A stretch of 64,000 bases of DNA. It comes from Bradyrhizobium uaiense (lineage in GTDB: Bacteria; Pseudomonadota; Alphaproteobacteria; Rhizobiales; Xanthobacteraceae). The stretch covers positions 87,168-151,167 of the forward strand of contig NZ_VKHP01000002.1 in assembly GCF_010811875.1 (NCBI RefSeq), given 5' to 3'. Every line of letters starts with the position of its first letter. The stretch's first letter is position 1. The notes beneath the pieces were generated by a model that saw nothing but the letters and a program-made list of their open reading frames with translations, did no database searches and was not told the DNA's origin. The translations under genes and the position numbers were made by a program. This document shows positions 17,060 through 25,538 of the stretch, in pieces.

Positions 17060-18121
17060 GTGCCATCAGCCGTTCCGCAACCGGTCGCTGCGAAGCTGAC
17101 GCGCGCGGCCATCTTCCTTGCGGTCACGATCAAGCCCAATCCGGAATATGACACCGTGGTGCGATCGCTGTGCGCCGATCTGGCCGCGCTGGTGCGCGCC
17201 GTGGGCTTCCGCGATCTCGAGGGCCGGCTGTCCTGCGTCATGGGCATCGGCTCGGATGCATGGGACCGGCTGTTCGGTGCGCCGAAGCCGCAAGGCCTGC
17301 ATCCGTTCCGCGAGATCAACGGCGTCCACCATGCGGTCTCGACGCCGGGCGACCTGCTGTTTCACATCCGCGCCGTGCCGATGGACCTCTGCTTCGAGCT
17401 CGCCTCGCAGATCATGTCGCGGCTCGGCGATGCGGTTGCCACCTCGGACGAGGTGCACGGCTTCAAATATTTCGACGAGCGAGACCTGCTCGGCTTTGTC
17501 GACGGCACCGAGAATCCCGTCGATCAGGCAGCGCTAGAGGCCACCATCATCGGCGACGAAGATGCCGCCTTCGCCGGCGGCAGCTACGTGATCGTGCAGA
17601 AATACCTGCACGACCTGACCAAGTGGAACGAGCTGCCGGTCGAGATGCAGGAGAAGATCATCGGCCGCACCAAGCTGTCCGACATCGAGCTCGACGATGC
17701 GGTGAAGCCGAGCTACGCGCACAACGCCCTGACCACGATCGTCGAGAACGGCGAGGAGCTCGATATCGTGCGCGACAACATGCCGTTCGGCAACGTCAGC
17801 AAGGGCGAGTTCGGCACCTATTTCATCGGCTATGCCAAATCCCCGCACCGGATCGAGCAGATGCTGAAGAACATGTTCGTCGGCAAGCCGCCGGGCAATT
17901 ATGACCGCCTGCTCGACTTCAGCCGCCCCGTGACCGGCATACTGTTCTTCATCCCGTCGGCGACTTTCCTGGAGGACGCCGCGAACGCGGCGCCGGCGGC
18001 CTCGTCCGCCGAGCCGACATCGGGTGACGCAGGAGATGACGACACACCGGCACCAAGAATACCGCCGTCCGATGGCTCGCTCGGTATAGGCTCGCTGAAA
18101 GGAGAGGCTGGACATGAATAA
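17060..18121 (+). CDS. DyP-type heme peroxidase, encapsulin cargo
   Basis: The start is taken at GTG 17060 behind AGGGAGAG (17048-17055), giving 353 residues; an open frame back to 16916 is not family-like. The DyP signature GFVDGTENP begins at residue 145 with catalytic Asp148, the proximal heme ligand is probably His221 (SYAHNAL), and the distal Arg lies in IVRDNMPFG. The last 16 residues begin with DGSLGIGSLKGE (338-349), the canonical cargo-loading peptide for family 1 encapsulins, attached through a Pro/Ala/Ser-rich linker. It overlaps the encapsulin start by 8 bp. DyPs use peroxide to oxidise dyes or phenolics; the physiological substrate is unknown. Confidence 0.93.
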   Translation: MPSAVPQPVAAKLTRAAIFLAVTIKPNPEYDTVVRSLCADLAALVRAVGFRDLEGRLSCVMGIGSDAWDRLFGAPKPQGLHPFREINGVHHAVSTPGDLLFHIRAVPMDLCFELASQIMSRLGDAVATSDEVHGFKYFDERDLLGFVDGTENPVDQAALEATIIGDEDAAFAGGSYVIVQKYLHDLTKWNELPVEMQEKIIGRTKLSDIELDDAVKPSYAHNALTTIVENGEELDIVRDNMPFGNVSKGEFGTYFIGYAKSPHRIEQMLKNMFVGKPPGNYDRLLDFSRPVTGILFFIPSATFLEDAANAAPAASSAEPTSGDAGDDDTPAPRIPPSDGSLGIGSLKGEAGHE

Positions 18122-18929
18122 TCTTCATCGGGGGTTGGCCCCCATCTCGGACGCGGCATGGGCCCAGATCGAGGAGGAAGCTGCGCGCACGTTGAAGCGC
18201 CATCTGGCGGCGCGCCGTGTCGTCGACGTCGATGGCCCGAAGGGAACGGACTTCTCCGCCGTCGGCACCGGCCATCTCAAGAAAATTCCGACGCCCGGCG
18301 ACGGGGTCGAGGCGACGCAACGCGACGTCCGCGCACTGGTCGAGCTGCGCGTGCCGTTCGAACTTTCGCGGCAGGCAATCGACGATGTCGAGCGCGGCTC
18401 CAATGATTCCGACTGGGATCCGCTGAAGGACGCCGCGCGCAAGATCGCCTTCGCCGAGGATCGCGCGGTGTTCGACGGCTACACGGCCGCGGGCATTCAG
18501 GGCATCCGTCAGGGCACGAGCAACCCGGTGCTGACGCTGCCGGCGAGCGTCAAGAACTACCCCGGCGTGGTCGCGCAGGCGGTCAGCCAGCTGCGGCTCG
18601 CCGGCGTCAACGGCCCCTATACGCTGCTGCTCGGCACCGAACCCTATACCGCGATCGGCGGTGCAACCGACGACGGCTACCCGGTGCTGCAACACATCCA
18701 GCGGCTGATCGACGGCAAGATCGTCTGGGCGCCCGCAATCCAGGGCGGCGTGCTGCTGACCACCCGTGGCGGCGACTTCCAGCTCTCGATCGGTCAGGAC
18801 CTTTCGATCGGCTATCTCAGCCACTCTGCGACATCGGTCCAGCTGTATTTCCAGGAGACCATGATTTTCCTGATGCTGACGAGCGAGGCATCGGTGGTGC
18901 TTGCGCCGGAGGCGAAGAAACCCGCCTGA
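18114..18929 (+). CDS. Family 1 encapsulin shell protein
   Basis: A 271-residue HK97-fold shell protein. It begins MNNLHRGLAPISDAAWAQIE, the conserved encapsulin N-terminus that binds cargo peptides, and continues with RRVVDVDGPKG and the E-loop/P-domain pattern up to LTSEASVVLAPE. Family members assemble into T=1 compartments of about 24 nm. The start codon lies within the end of the DyP gene (18114-18121), so shell and cargo are translationally coupled. No other cargo gene is adjacent. Confidence 0.95.
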   Translation: MNNLHRGLAPISDAAWAQIEEEAARTLKRHLAARRVVDVDGPKGTDFSAVGTGHLKKIPTPGDGVEATQRDVRALVELRVPFELSRQAIDDVERGSNDSDWDPLKDAARKIAFAEDRAVFDGYTAAGIQGIRQGTSNPVLTLPASVKNYPGVVAQAVSQLRLAGVNGPYTLLLGTEPYTAIGGATDDGYPVLQHIQRLIDGKIVWAPAIQGGVLLTTRGGDFQLSIGQDLSIGYLSHSATSVQLYFQETMIFLMLTSEASVVLAPEAKKPA

Positions 18930-18952
18930 TCTTTCCGGCGTTCACTCTTCCA

Positions 18953-18981
18953 GGAAGTCTCCGGCTGCGGCCGGAGCTTCC
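18953..18981 (+). terminator. Hairpin after the encapsulin gene
   Basis: GGAAG and CTCCGGC (18953-18965, one bulged T) pair with GCCGGAG and CTTCC (18970-18981) around a TGCG loop. It lies 24 bp past the encapsulin stop and 30 bp before the next small gene. It lacks a T-tail and could terminate or attenuate. Confidence 0.5.
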
Positions 18982-19010
18982 GCCAAACTGCAACGGAGAG
19001 GAGGCGCGCA

Positions 19011-19202
19011 ATGGACTACGATCTCTACATCAACCCGAAGAAGGCATCGGTCGGTCTCTACGTCCGCAAGGGCGCCGGTCTTCCCGATCTTGCCGATGCC
19101 AAGGACTGGGTGTTCGACGGCACCTCCGGGCAGGTCAATCTGCCGCCGCAGCTCGTGAAGGAGATCGAGGCCAACGGCCACGCCTTCCGCGACATGGATT
19201 AA
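19011..19202 (+). CDS. Small hypothetical protein (63 aa) downstream of encapsulin
   Basis: A 63-residue soluble protein (MDYDLYINPKKASVGLYVRK near the N-terminus, NLPPQLVKEIEANGHAF near the end). A strong GGAGAGGAGG precedes the ATG, which supports expression. No domain is recognised and there is no cargo-loading peptide, so it is probably not an encapsulin cargo. It is convergent with the MFS gene, only 8 bp apart. Confidence 0.6.
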   Translation: MDYDLYINPKKASVGLYVRKGAGLPDLADAKDWVFDGTSGQVNLPPQLVKEIEANGHAFRDMD

Positions 19203-19210
19203 ACGCCGCG

Positions 19211-20500
19211 CTATTTCTCTCCTGTCTTCACCGGCGCGGTCTCCGGCATCAAGCTCATCGCCACGATGCCGACCGCGGCCGCGAGCAGGAGATACCAAGA
19301 CGGCGCCAGCGGATCTCCGGTGACGTGCAGCAGCCATGTGACCACGAGCTGCGCGGTGCCGCCGAACGTCGCGATGGCGACCGCGTAGATCGTGGCAAAC
19401 ACGCCGCCACGGATATTCTGCGGCAAGGCTTCGGTGAATGCGGCATAGAAGGCCGTGAACGGCAGCGATCCGATGAATGACAGGATGCCGAATCCGAACA
19501 GCAGCGACCATGCGCCGGGGTCGCGGACGATCCACAGGAACGCCGGATAGGTCAGCACCAGCACGACCAGCTGCGGCCAGATCATGATCGGCTTGCGGCC
19601 GAGCCGGTCGGCAAGCCAGCCGCCCAGCACGGCGCCGATGATCTGCAATCCGTTGCTGACCAGCGAGACGGTGAAGGCGAGCGACGGCGACACATGCAAC
19701 GTGTTCTTGGCGTAGGTCGTCATGTATTGCGTCACATAGGTCGAGATCGTGCCGCTGGCCAGGATCATCACCGCCAGCACGATCACGCGAAGATGCCGGC
19801 GCGCCAACGCGACATGGCTCGAAATTTCGACCTGCCCGGCGACGTGCTCGCCGTGCGAAACTGTTTCCGGCAGCGTGCGGCGCATCCAGATGCCGAACGG
19901 CAGGCAGACGGCGCCGAGCAGGAATGCGACGCGCCATCCATAGGCCTGCAGCATATCGGGCGCCATCGTGCTGCTCAGGACGACCCCGACAAGCGCGCCG
20001 ATCGTCGCCGCGATCTCCTGGCTGGCGGGCTGCCATGCCACCACCAGGCCGCGATTCCGAGGTGCCGCGATCTCGATGAGGTACGCCGTCGTCGGCCCGA
20101 CCTCGCCGCCGAGCGCAAATCCCTGCACCATCCGCGCCAGGATCACGATAACAGGCGCCACGATGCCGATCGCGGCATAAGATGGCGTCAGCGCGATGGT
20201 CAGGATCGCCCCGCCCATCAACGCGAAACTCAGCAACATCGCCGGCCGCCGGCCGACGCGATCGGAGAAGATGCCGAGCACGATGCCGCCGATCGGCCGC
20301 GTCAGGAAGCCGGCGCCGAAGGTCGCAAGCGACAGCATCAGGCTGCCGTATTCGCTATGCGCGGGGAAGAAGGTGCGCCCGATCTCGGTCGCAAAGAAGC
20401 TGTAGGTGATGAAGTCGTAGAACTCCAGCATATTGCCGATGGTCGCGGCAAAGGCTGCGCGCTTGACATCGAATTCCCTGCTCGCAATCTCCGGCAACAC
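19211..20500 (-). CDS. MFS transporter, metabolite:H+ symporter (MHS) family
   Basis: The start is taken at GTG 20500, preceded by AAGGA; the longer frame to 20716 has no family resemblance. The 429 residues carry 12 predicted membrane segments and MHS hallmarks: FAATIGNMLEFYDFITYSFF in helix 1, the loop motif GIFSDRVGRRPAM, and WLADRLGRKPIM between helices 8 and 9. Relatives import dicarboxylates, citrate, proline or betaine with protons. It stands alone next to the polysaccharide cluster; the substrate is unknown. Confidence 0.88.
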   Translation of the reverse strand: MLPEIASREFDVKRAAFAATIGNMLEFYDFITYSFFATEIGRTFFPAHSEYGSLMLSLATFGAGFLTRPIGGIVLGIFSDRVGRRPAMLLSFALMGGAILTIALTPSYAAIGIVAPVIVILARMVQGFALGGEVGPTTAYLIEIAAPRNRGLVVAWQPASQEIAATIGALVGVVLSSTMAPDMLQAYGWRVAFLLGAVCLPFGIWMRRTLPETVSHGEHVAGQVEISSHVALARRHLRVIVLAVMILASGTISTYVTQYMTTYAKNTLHVSPSLAFTVSLVSNGLQIIGAVLGGWLADRLGRKPIMIWPQLVVLVLTYPAFLWIVRDPGAWSLLFGFGILSFIGSLPFTAFYAAFTEALPQNIRGGVFATIYAVAIATFGGTAQLVVTWLLHVTGDPLAPSWYLLLAAAVGIVAMSLMPETAPVKTGEK

Positions 20501-20613
20501 TCTCGGTTCCTTGTCTGGCGGTTCGAAGCGAGTATTATTCCTCGGGGCATGCAAGACAAGGCAAGGCGTACCGCGCGATCCTGAATCAGACGCCGCGCCC
20601 GGACCGCCAGGAT

Positions 20614-21639
20614 TCATCGAACCGGAGGAATGATTGCGCGCAGGATGTCGCCCTTCCAGCGTTGCCGGACACTGTCGAACGCCGCGAAATCGTGATCGAA
20701 CTGCCAATAGGCCCACGCCCAGCCGAATGTTTCAGCGCTTCGTGTCATGAACGACAGGTACTTCGCCCGGCTCTCCGCCGGCGCGCGCTCATAGACGCCG
20801 AACTCGCCAAGATAGATCGGGCGCTTTTCCTTCTCCGACCAGAACCGGACCTTGTCGAGATCGGCAGCAGCCCTCGCTTCGTCCTCCGCCGAGCCCCAGC
20901 TCAACGGACCGATCTTCGAGAAGGTCGCCGACCACGGTGCACCCTGATGGGTGAATTGCAGCGGCAGGTAATAGTGGAACGTGACGATGAGGTTTCGGTC
21001 GCCGGCCGGCAGCGCCAGCTGGTCGATCGGCAGCTCCTCGGTGTTCAGGATGGCGACCACGACATTCCGCTTCGGATTCGTCTCCCGGATGATCGCAAGA
21101 CAATCGGCGAGCAGACCATTCCACTCGGCCGAGGTCATGTTGCCGCCAGGCTCGTTCAGGATCTCGAACAGCAGCGCCGGATATTTCCCCGCATAGCGCG
21201 CCGCGACCTGGCGCCAGAACGCCTTGAGCTTCACCGTGCATTCCGGCACGTCGCGCTGGCAGAGGTCGGTGTCGTGCTCGTCGAGGATCGGAATCAGCTT
21301 GCTCGCGAAGACCTGTTCGATCACGGCATCGAGGCGCCGCAACACAGCATTATCCAGAATGTTGCCGGAATCCATGTGCCTGAAGCCGAAGAAGTTGATC
21401 CGCACATGCGAAAAGCCGGCCTTGCGGATGGCGGAGAGGTTTTCATGGCGGAACGGTGCATCCTGGTAGCCTTCCCAGATACCGTCATAGCCGAGAATGT
21501 TGATGCCGCGCCCCAACGCTGCGACCGCCGGAGACGCACCCTGCCCGGCTGCATTGACCGGCGAGATCAGCACGGCAGCGAGCGCCGCCGCCAGCAGCAC
21601 GCCGACGGCTCCTTGCAAATGCGACCGGAGCGCTGTCAT
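20614..21639 (-). CDS. Secreted glycoside hydrolase family 5 (endoglucanase-like)
   Basis: The start ATG at 21639 overlaps the upstream stop as ATGA (21636-21639), leaving 341 residues with a signal peptide (GAVGVLLAAALAAVLI, ending NAAG). GH5 features are RGINILGYDG, HVRINFFGFRHM, the acid/base glutamate in FEILNEPGG and the nucleophile glutamate in YLGEFGVYE. It probably trims or turns over a beta-glucan-type polymer in the periplasm. Tight coupling to the polymerase gene argues for a role in polysaccharide biosynthesis rather than plant cell-wall digestion. Confidence 0.85.
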   Translation of the reverse strand: MTALRSHLQGAVGVLLAAALAAVLISPVNAAGQGASPAVAALGRGINILGYDGIWEGYQDAPFRHENLSAIRKAGFSHVRINFFGFRHMDSGNILDNAVLRRLDAVIEQVFASKLIPILDEHDTDLCQRDVPECTVKLKAFWRQVAARYAGKYPALLFEILNEPGGNMTSAEWNGLLADCLAIIRETNPKRNVVVAILNTEELPIDQLALPAGDRNLIVTFHYYLPLQFTHQGAPWSATFSKIGPLSWGSAEDEARAAADLDKVRFWSEKEKRPIYLGEFGVYERAPAESRAKYLSFMTRSAETFGWAWAYWQFDHDFAAFDSVRQRWKGDILRAIIPPVR

Positions 21640-22925
21640 GGCTGCTCCTGCTCGCGGAGCCGCGCGCGCGGCGACGACATCGGCCGGCAAGCCGCGAGGA
21701 AGAATGCGATCAGCAGCACCGACGTGAACATGGTCGAGCGAAGGAAGACCGTCTCGGTGAAATTGGTCTGGCAGTTGAGGAACACAAACCCGACGATCAG
21801 CGCGCAGTGCAGACGGTCGATTGCCCGTCCTGCGATCAAGCAGAGCATTTTGTAGGAGAACAGGAAGACGCTCGCCGCGAACAGGAAATAGCCGAAGAAA
21901 CCGGTCTCGACGAGAATGGCGATGTAGCCATTGTGGTAGTTGTCGAGCACCCAGCCGTGGTTCTGGTTGAAATAATCGTAGATCGCCGGATTGGTCCAGA
22001 ACCCGTTGATGCCGAATCCGAACAGCGGCGCGTCATCGAAATGGCTGATGGCGTACTGCCAGATGAACGTTCGCTCCGTGAAGTTGATCGTCGTATCGAA
22101 GATATGGATCGAGTCGTATCCGGTCGCGTAGAAATACAGGATAAGCAACACGGCCGCGACGCACATGATGCAGGGCAGCACCGCATAGACCTGCATGCAC
22201 CTGATCGACCACAGCGAGGTCAGCAGCAGCGCGCAGGCGACCAGCGACAGGGCACCGGCGCCACGGGACTCCGAGAAGACGACGCAGGCTGAGGCCAGCG
22301 CAAATGTCACGAGGAACGGCAGCCAGCCCCGTCCGGTCATCTTTCGATAGCAGGCAAAGAACATGAGATAGGCCGCGGCGAAGCCCAGGGTTTGCTTCGA
22401 TTCGAAGACGCCTTGCCATTGCCCGTTGTGCATCCAGGCCTGATCGATCCCGATGTCCGGAAGCACGATCGCACAGAACGCCGAGGCCGCGATCAGCACG
22501 AACAGGCCGCGGGTCGTCGATTTCACGATGTCGTCGATGTCGACGCGGGTGATCATGCAGAACGCGCCAAGCGTCGTGATCGCGAGCGCCGCGGCCTTCA
22601 TGAGGGCTGCGGCGTCCAGATTGGTCCAGAACACGGAAATCGTGGCGAACGCATAGAATGCGATGATCACAAGCGTGTCGAGATTGAAGGCCAGTCGAAG
22701 GCAGGCACGGATGAACAAGCTCGCGTAGATCAGCACACCCCACATCGCGAGTGCGATGGCCTGCTGCACCAGGGTTATTTCGGTCGGCAGCAACGCAGCG
22801 TGAAAGGTCCCCATCGACACGATCACGTTGATCGTGATCGACCAATTGACGACGGTCCGTGCGAAATTTTCCGCCTCGACGCCTGGCGCCTGCCAGGTCG
22901 AGCTATCGAGCGCGCGACCATCCAT
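21636..22925 (-). CDS. O-antigen ligase/Wzy-type polysaccharide polymerase
   Basis: A 429-residue membrane protein with about 11 hydrophobic helices and the large periplasmic loop of the Wzy_C/O-antigen ligase family, including FGFGINGFWTNP and the conserved NYHNGYIAILVETGFFGY with its essential His. It polymerises or ligates undecaprenyl-linked repeat units at the periplasmic face. It is translationally coupled to the GH5 gene (ATGA) and sits 75 bp from the WecG-type transferase, all on the minus strand. Confidence 0.85.
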   Translation of the reverse strand: MDGRALDSSTWQAPGVEAENFARTVVNWSITINVIVSMGTFHAALLPTEITLVQQAIALAMWGVLIYASLFIRACLRLAFNLDTLVIIAFYAFATISVFWTNLDAAALMKAAALAITTLGAFCMITRVDIDDIVKSTTRGLFVLIAASAFCAIVLPDIGIDQAWMHNGQWQGVFESKQTLGFAAAYLMFFACYRKMTGRGWLPFLVTFALASACVVFSESRGAGALSLVACALLLTSLWSIRCMQVYAVLPCIMCVAAVLLILYFYATGYDSIHIFDTTINFTERTFIWQYAISHFDDAPLFGFGINGFWTNPAIYDYFNQNHGWVLDNYHNGYIAILVETGFFGYFLFAASVFLFSYKMLCLIAGRAIDRLHCALIVGFVFLNCQTNFTETVFLRSTMFTSVLLIAFFLAACRPMSSPRARLREQEQP

Positions 22926-23000
22926 TCGATTGTACTCCGCTCATTGAAAATGAGCTTGCTGCTCCGGTGGCTCGGAGCGGCACATTGCACTGGGAAGACT

Positions 23001-23966
23001 TCAGTCTTTGGTCGACGAGGATCGAGTCCGGTTGAAGAGCAGATAGAGAGCGTGCGGATTGGTTGTCAAGTAGCGCCAAAACAACCGACGCGGCTCGAGC
23101 CAAAGCCGCCAGGCCCATTCGAGGCCGACGACCTGCATCCATCTCGGGGCGCGCGGCCGCGAGCCGGACAGGAAGTTGAACAATCCGCCCGACGTCTTGA
23201 TGACGCCGACATTGCCAAGCAGCGGCATGAATTCGTCGACGAAACTCTGCTCGTAGGGCACGCCGAGCGCGACCCAGAGAAAGTCCGGGGCCAGGGCATT
23301 GATCTCGTCGACCTTGGCCCGCAACGCGTCGCCGCGCAGATAGCCGTGCGAATGACCGACGATCTTGAGTGCCGGATACGCCCGGCGAACATTGGCGATG
23401 GCCGCCTTGTTCTCGGCGTCGTTGGCCCCGAACAGATAGAAGGTCAGCCCGAGTTTCTCCGCCTTGCAGGCAACGTCATGGAACAAATCTGTGGTCGCGA
23501 CGCGCTCGGGCAGCGGCTTCGACGACCGCAGCCTGGACACCATGACCAGCGGCTGCCCGTCGGCATTGATCAGGTCGGCAGCGCGGAACAGCCGATCGGT
23601 CATCGGCTCGGTCGAGCAGCGCGACAGCACCTCGCCGTTGGCCGAGGTCAGATACAGCGGACGATTGACACGCCGGTTCGGATACACCGCCTCGACCATG
23701 AAGTCGGCGGTCTGCTCGCGATCGAGCACGGCGAGCCGCAGCCCGCCGATGGTTTCCCGCGGGACGCCCGCAGTCACGGCCCTGCCAACAGGATTGATCC
23801 GACGCTCCCGCATGCCGTTCGGCAGGGACGGCCGGTTCGGCGAAGTGTCGCAAATTCGGACAGACGGAACAGCCATATCTGAATCGAGACGCTGGGTCCC
23901 CTCGCGATCGACGCGCGCAGGCGAAATTGCATCGGAAATGCGGGCGTTTTGGCTATGACTCAACAT
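23001..23966 (-). CDS. WecG/TagA/CpsF-family glycosyltransferase
   Basis: 321 residues as written; the first 30-70 are poorly conserved in style, and a start at the internal ATG 23876 is possible. The GT26 features are clear: LTSANGEVL, the acidic NADGQPLV motif, LTFYLFGAND, LAPDFLWVALGVPYEQ, and the C-terminal WAWRLWLEPRRL membrane-association segment. The family adds N-acetylmannosamine(uronic acid) or related sugars to lipid-linked intermediates. HfsJ of the Caulobacter holdfast pathway belongs here, which fits the acyltransferase gene next door. Confidence 0.88.
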   Translation of the reverse strand: MLSHSQNARISDAISPARVDREGTQRLDSDMAVPSVRICDTSPNRPSLPNGMRERRINPVGRAVTAGVPRETIGGLRLAVLDREQTADFMVEAVYPNRRVNRPLYLTSANGEVLSRCSTEPMTDRLFRAADLINADGQPLVMVSRLRSSKPLPERVATTDLFHDVACKAEKLGLTFYLFGANDAENKAAIANVRRAYPALKIVGHSHGYLRGDALRAKVDEINALAPDFLWVALGVPYEQSFVDEFMPLLGNVGVIKTSGGLFNFLSGSRPRAPRWMQVVGLEWAWRLWLEPRRLFWRYLTTNPHALYLLFNRTRSSSTKD

Positions 23967-24284
23967 TTCAGCAAGGGCTCCAGTGCTTATGTGCCCTTAA
24001 CTGCAATATCCGGTCCAGGCAACGCGTGTCTCGTCGCAGCCTCGATGAACCGGGGCCGCAAAGAGATCATTAACCATGCTGGTCGTGCGGCACGACATCC
24101 TGCGCCGACGGAAAGCAGCGGTCGTTTCAGACGCGGGGCCGCCCGACCAGCAACAATATGCAAAGTTCGAGGCTCGACATTAATACAAATCGTATTCTAC
24201 CGGTGCGCGCCGTCATCGGCCTTTGCTATAAGGATGAGGGGCCGGCTTGATCGGCGTTTAGAACCCGTTTGTTTTTGGTTTCAC
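23967..24284. other. Divergent intergenic region in the polysaccharide cluster
   Basis: 318 bp between the WecG-type gene (minus) and the acyltransferase gene (plus), expected to hold both promoters. I see a TATAAG at 24227-24232 that could be a -10 for the + strand but no convincing -35, and a small inverted repeat AATAC-N5-GTATT at 24182-24196. No gene is supported. Confidence 0.4.
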
Positions 24285-25415
24285 ATGAATAAGAACGATG
24301 ACGCGTTCGATGTCAGCGTCGACGACGCATTCGACTTCTTGTCGGAAGAATACGCGACATTGTTTGAGGGCTCGGACGCGACCGCCTTCCAACATCCGCT
24401 CTGGCTCGACAACATCTATCGCAAGCTCGCCCCAGCCGCTGCGGCGAAGCCATTGATTGTCGTCGTCCGTCACCGCATGAACAACGCGCTTGCAGCCGTG
24501 TTTCCGATGCTGCGCGTGCGGCGCGGGCCGATGCGCGTGATTGAATTCGCCGATCTTCGCGTGTCCGATTATCTGTCGCCTGTCTGCAGCATCGCGACGT
24601 TCGCTCGCCTCCTCCAGGATCAGCGCGCTTGCGCGACGCTTCGACAGCTACTGCGGCCGTTCGACCTGCTGCGGATACCCAAGCTGCTCGATGCCAGGAT
24701 GCCGGTCGAGAATCTTCTCGGCGCGCCTCACCGCAGCCTGATGGATATGAATGCCTATGCGACGGTGCTGACCGCGCCGTTCGAGCAGTGGCAGATCAAC
24801 GCGTTGGGAAAGTCCTATCAGAAGGAGCTGGCAAAGAAATGGCGCCAGATCCACAAGAAAGGCACGCTCACCTTCTCATGCTGTGACAACGGCGCCTCGG
24901 TCGGCGAAGCCATGGAGACGATGCGGAAGTTTCGTGGTCCGCGGTTTCACGAACAGGGTGACGGCGACCTGTTGCAGCGTCCGGAGTATTTCGATTTCTA
25001 CTCGAGCGTGGCACTTCGCGGCCTCGGCTCCTTCACGCGGCTCTATGCCATGAAGATGGATGGCGAAGTCATCGCGACTGCCCTCGGGCTGGCTCACCGT
25101 GACACCCTCCTCGTCGTCATGACCGCGTTCAACGTCGAGGGCTACAAGAGCCAATCGATCGGCGCGTTGACGTTCGAGAGCGTCGCCAAGGATTGCATCG
25201 AGCGCGGCTGCCGGGCGCTGGATTTCACCATCGGCGACGAGCCATACAAGATGCAGTTCGGGGGTCAGCCCACTCCGATGTCGGCCGTGACGCAGGCCGG
25301 CAGTGCAGCCGGCTCCCTTGCACTGTTTGCCCTGAAGCAGGCGCCCTGGATCAAGCAGGCTGCCAAGCGGCTGACGGATCTCAGGCCGATCCGCACCTCG
25401 ACGGGCACCCGCTGA
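24285..25415 (+). CDS. BioF2-like GNAT/FemAB-type acyltransferase (HfsK-like)
   Basis: The start is taken at ATG 24285 (MNKNDDAFDVSVDDAFDF), giving 376 residues; an open frame extends back to 23949 through non-coding-like sequence. The C-terminal half carries the Acetyltransf_6/BioF2-like domain (SYQKELAKKWRQIHKKGTL, LYAMKMDGEVIATALGL, LDFTIGDEPYKMQFG). Such proteins modify sugars of exported polysaccharides, as HfsK does for the Caulobacter holdfast. It diverges from the WecG-type transferase gene. The donor and acceptor are unknown. Confidence 0.8.
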   Translation: MNKNDDAFDVSVDDAFDFLSEEYATLFEGSDATAFQHPLWLDNIYRKLAPAAAAKPLIVVVRHRMNNALAAVFPMLRVRRGPMRVIEFADLRVSDYLSPVCSIATFARLLQDQRACATLRQLLRPFDLLRIPKLLDARMPVENLLGAPHRSLMDMNAYATVLTAPFEQWQINALGKSYQKELAKKWRQIHKKGTLTFSCCDNGASVGEAMETMRKFRGPRFHEQGDGDLLQRPEYFDFYSSVALRGLGSFTRLYAMKMDGEVIATALGLAHRDTLLVVMTAFNVEGYKSQSIGALTFESVAKDCIERGCRALDFTIGDEPYKMQFGGQPTPMSAVTQAGSAAGSLALFALKQAPWIKQAAKRLTDLRPIRTSTGTR

Positions 25416-25466
25416 GGCGCGGCGCTTCAGCAAATTCCTTGTGAATGATCTGTGCATAGGCGCTGC

Positions 25467-25489
25467 GCGGTTGTCGAGAGGACAACCGC
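25467..25489. terminator. Terminator between the acyltransferase and FAD-oxidoreductase genes
   Basis: A perfect 9-bp stem, GCGGTTGTC (25467-25475) with GACAACCGC (25481-25489) and a 5-nt loop, is followed on the + strand by CTCCGGCTTTT. It stands between convergent genes ending at 25415 and 25539 and could serve both. Confidence 0.7.
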
Positions 25490-25538
25490 CTCCGGCTTTT
25501 CCAGATCATGCCTTGGAGTCGCCGAGGATCGGCTTCGT

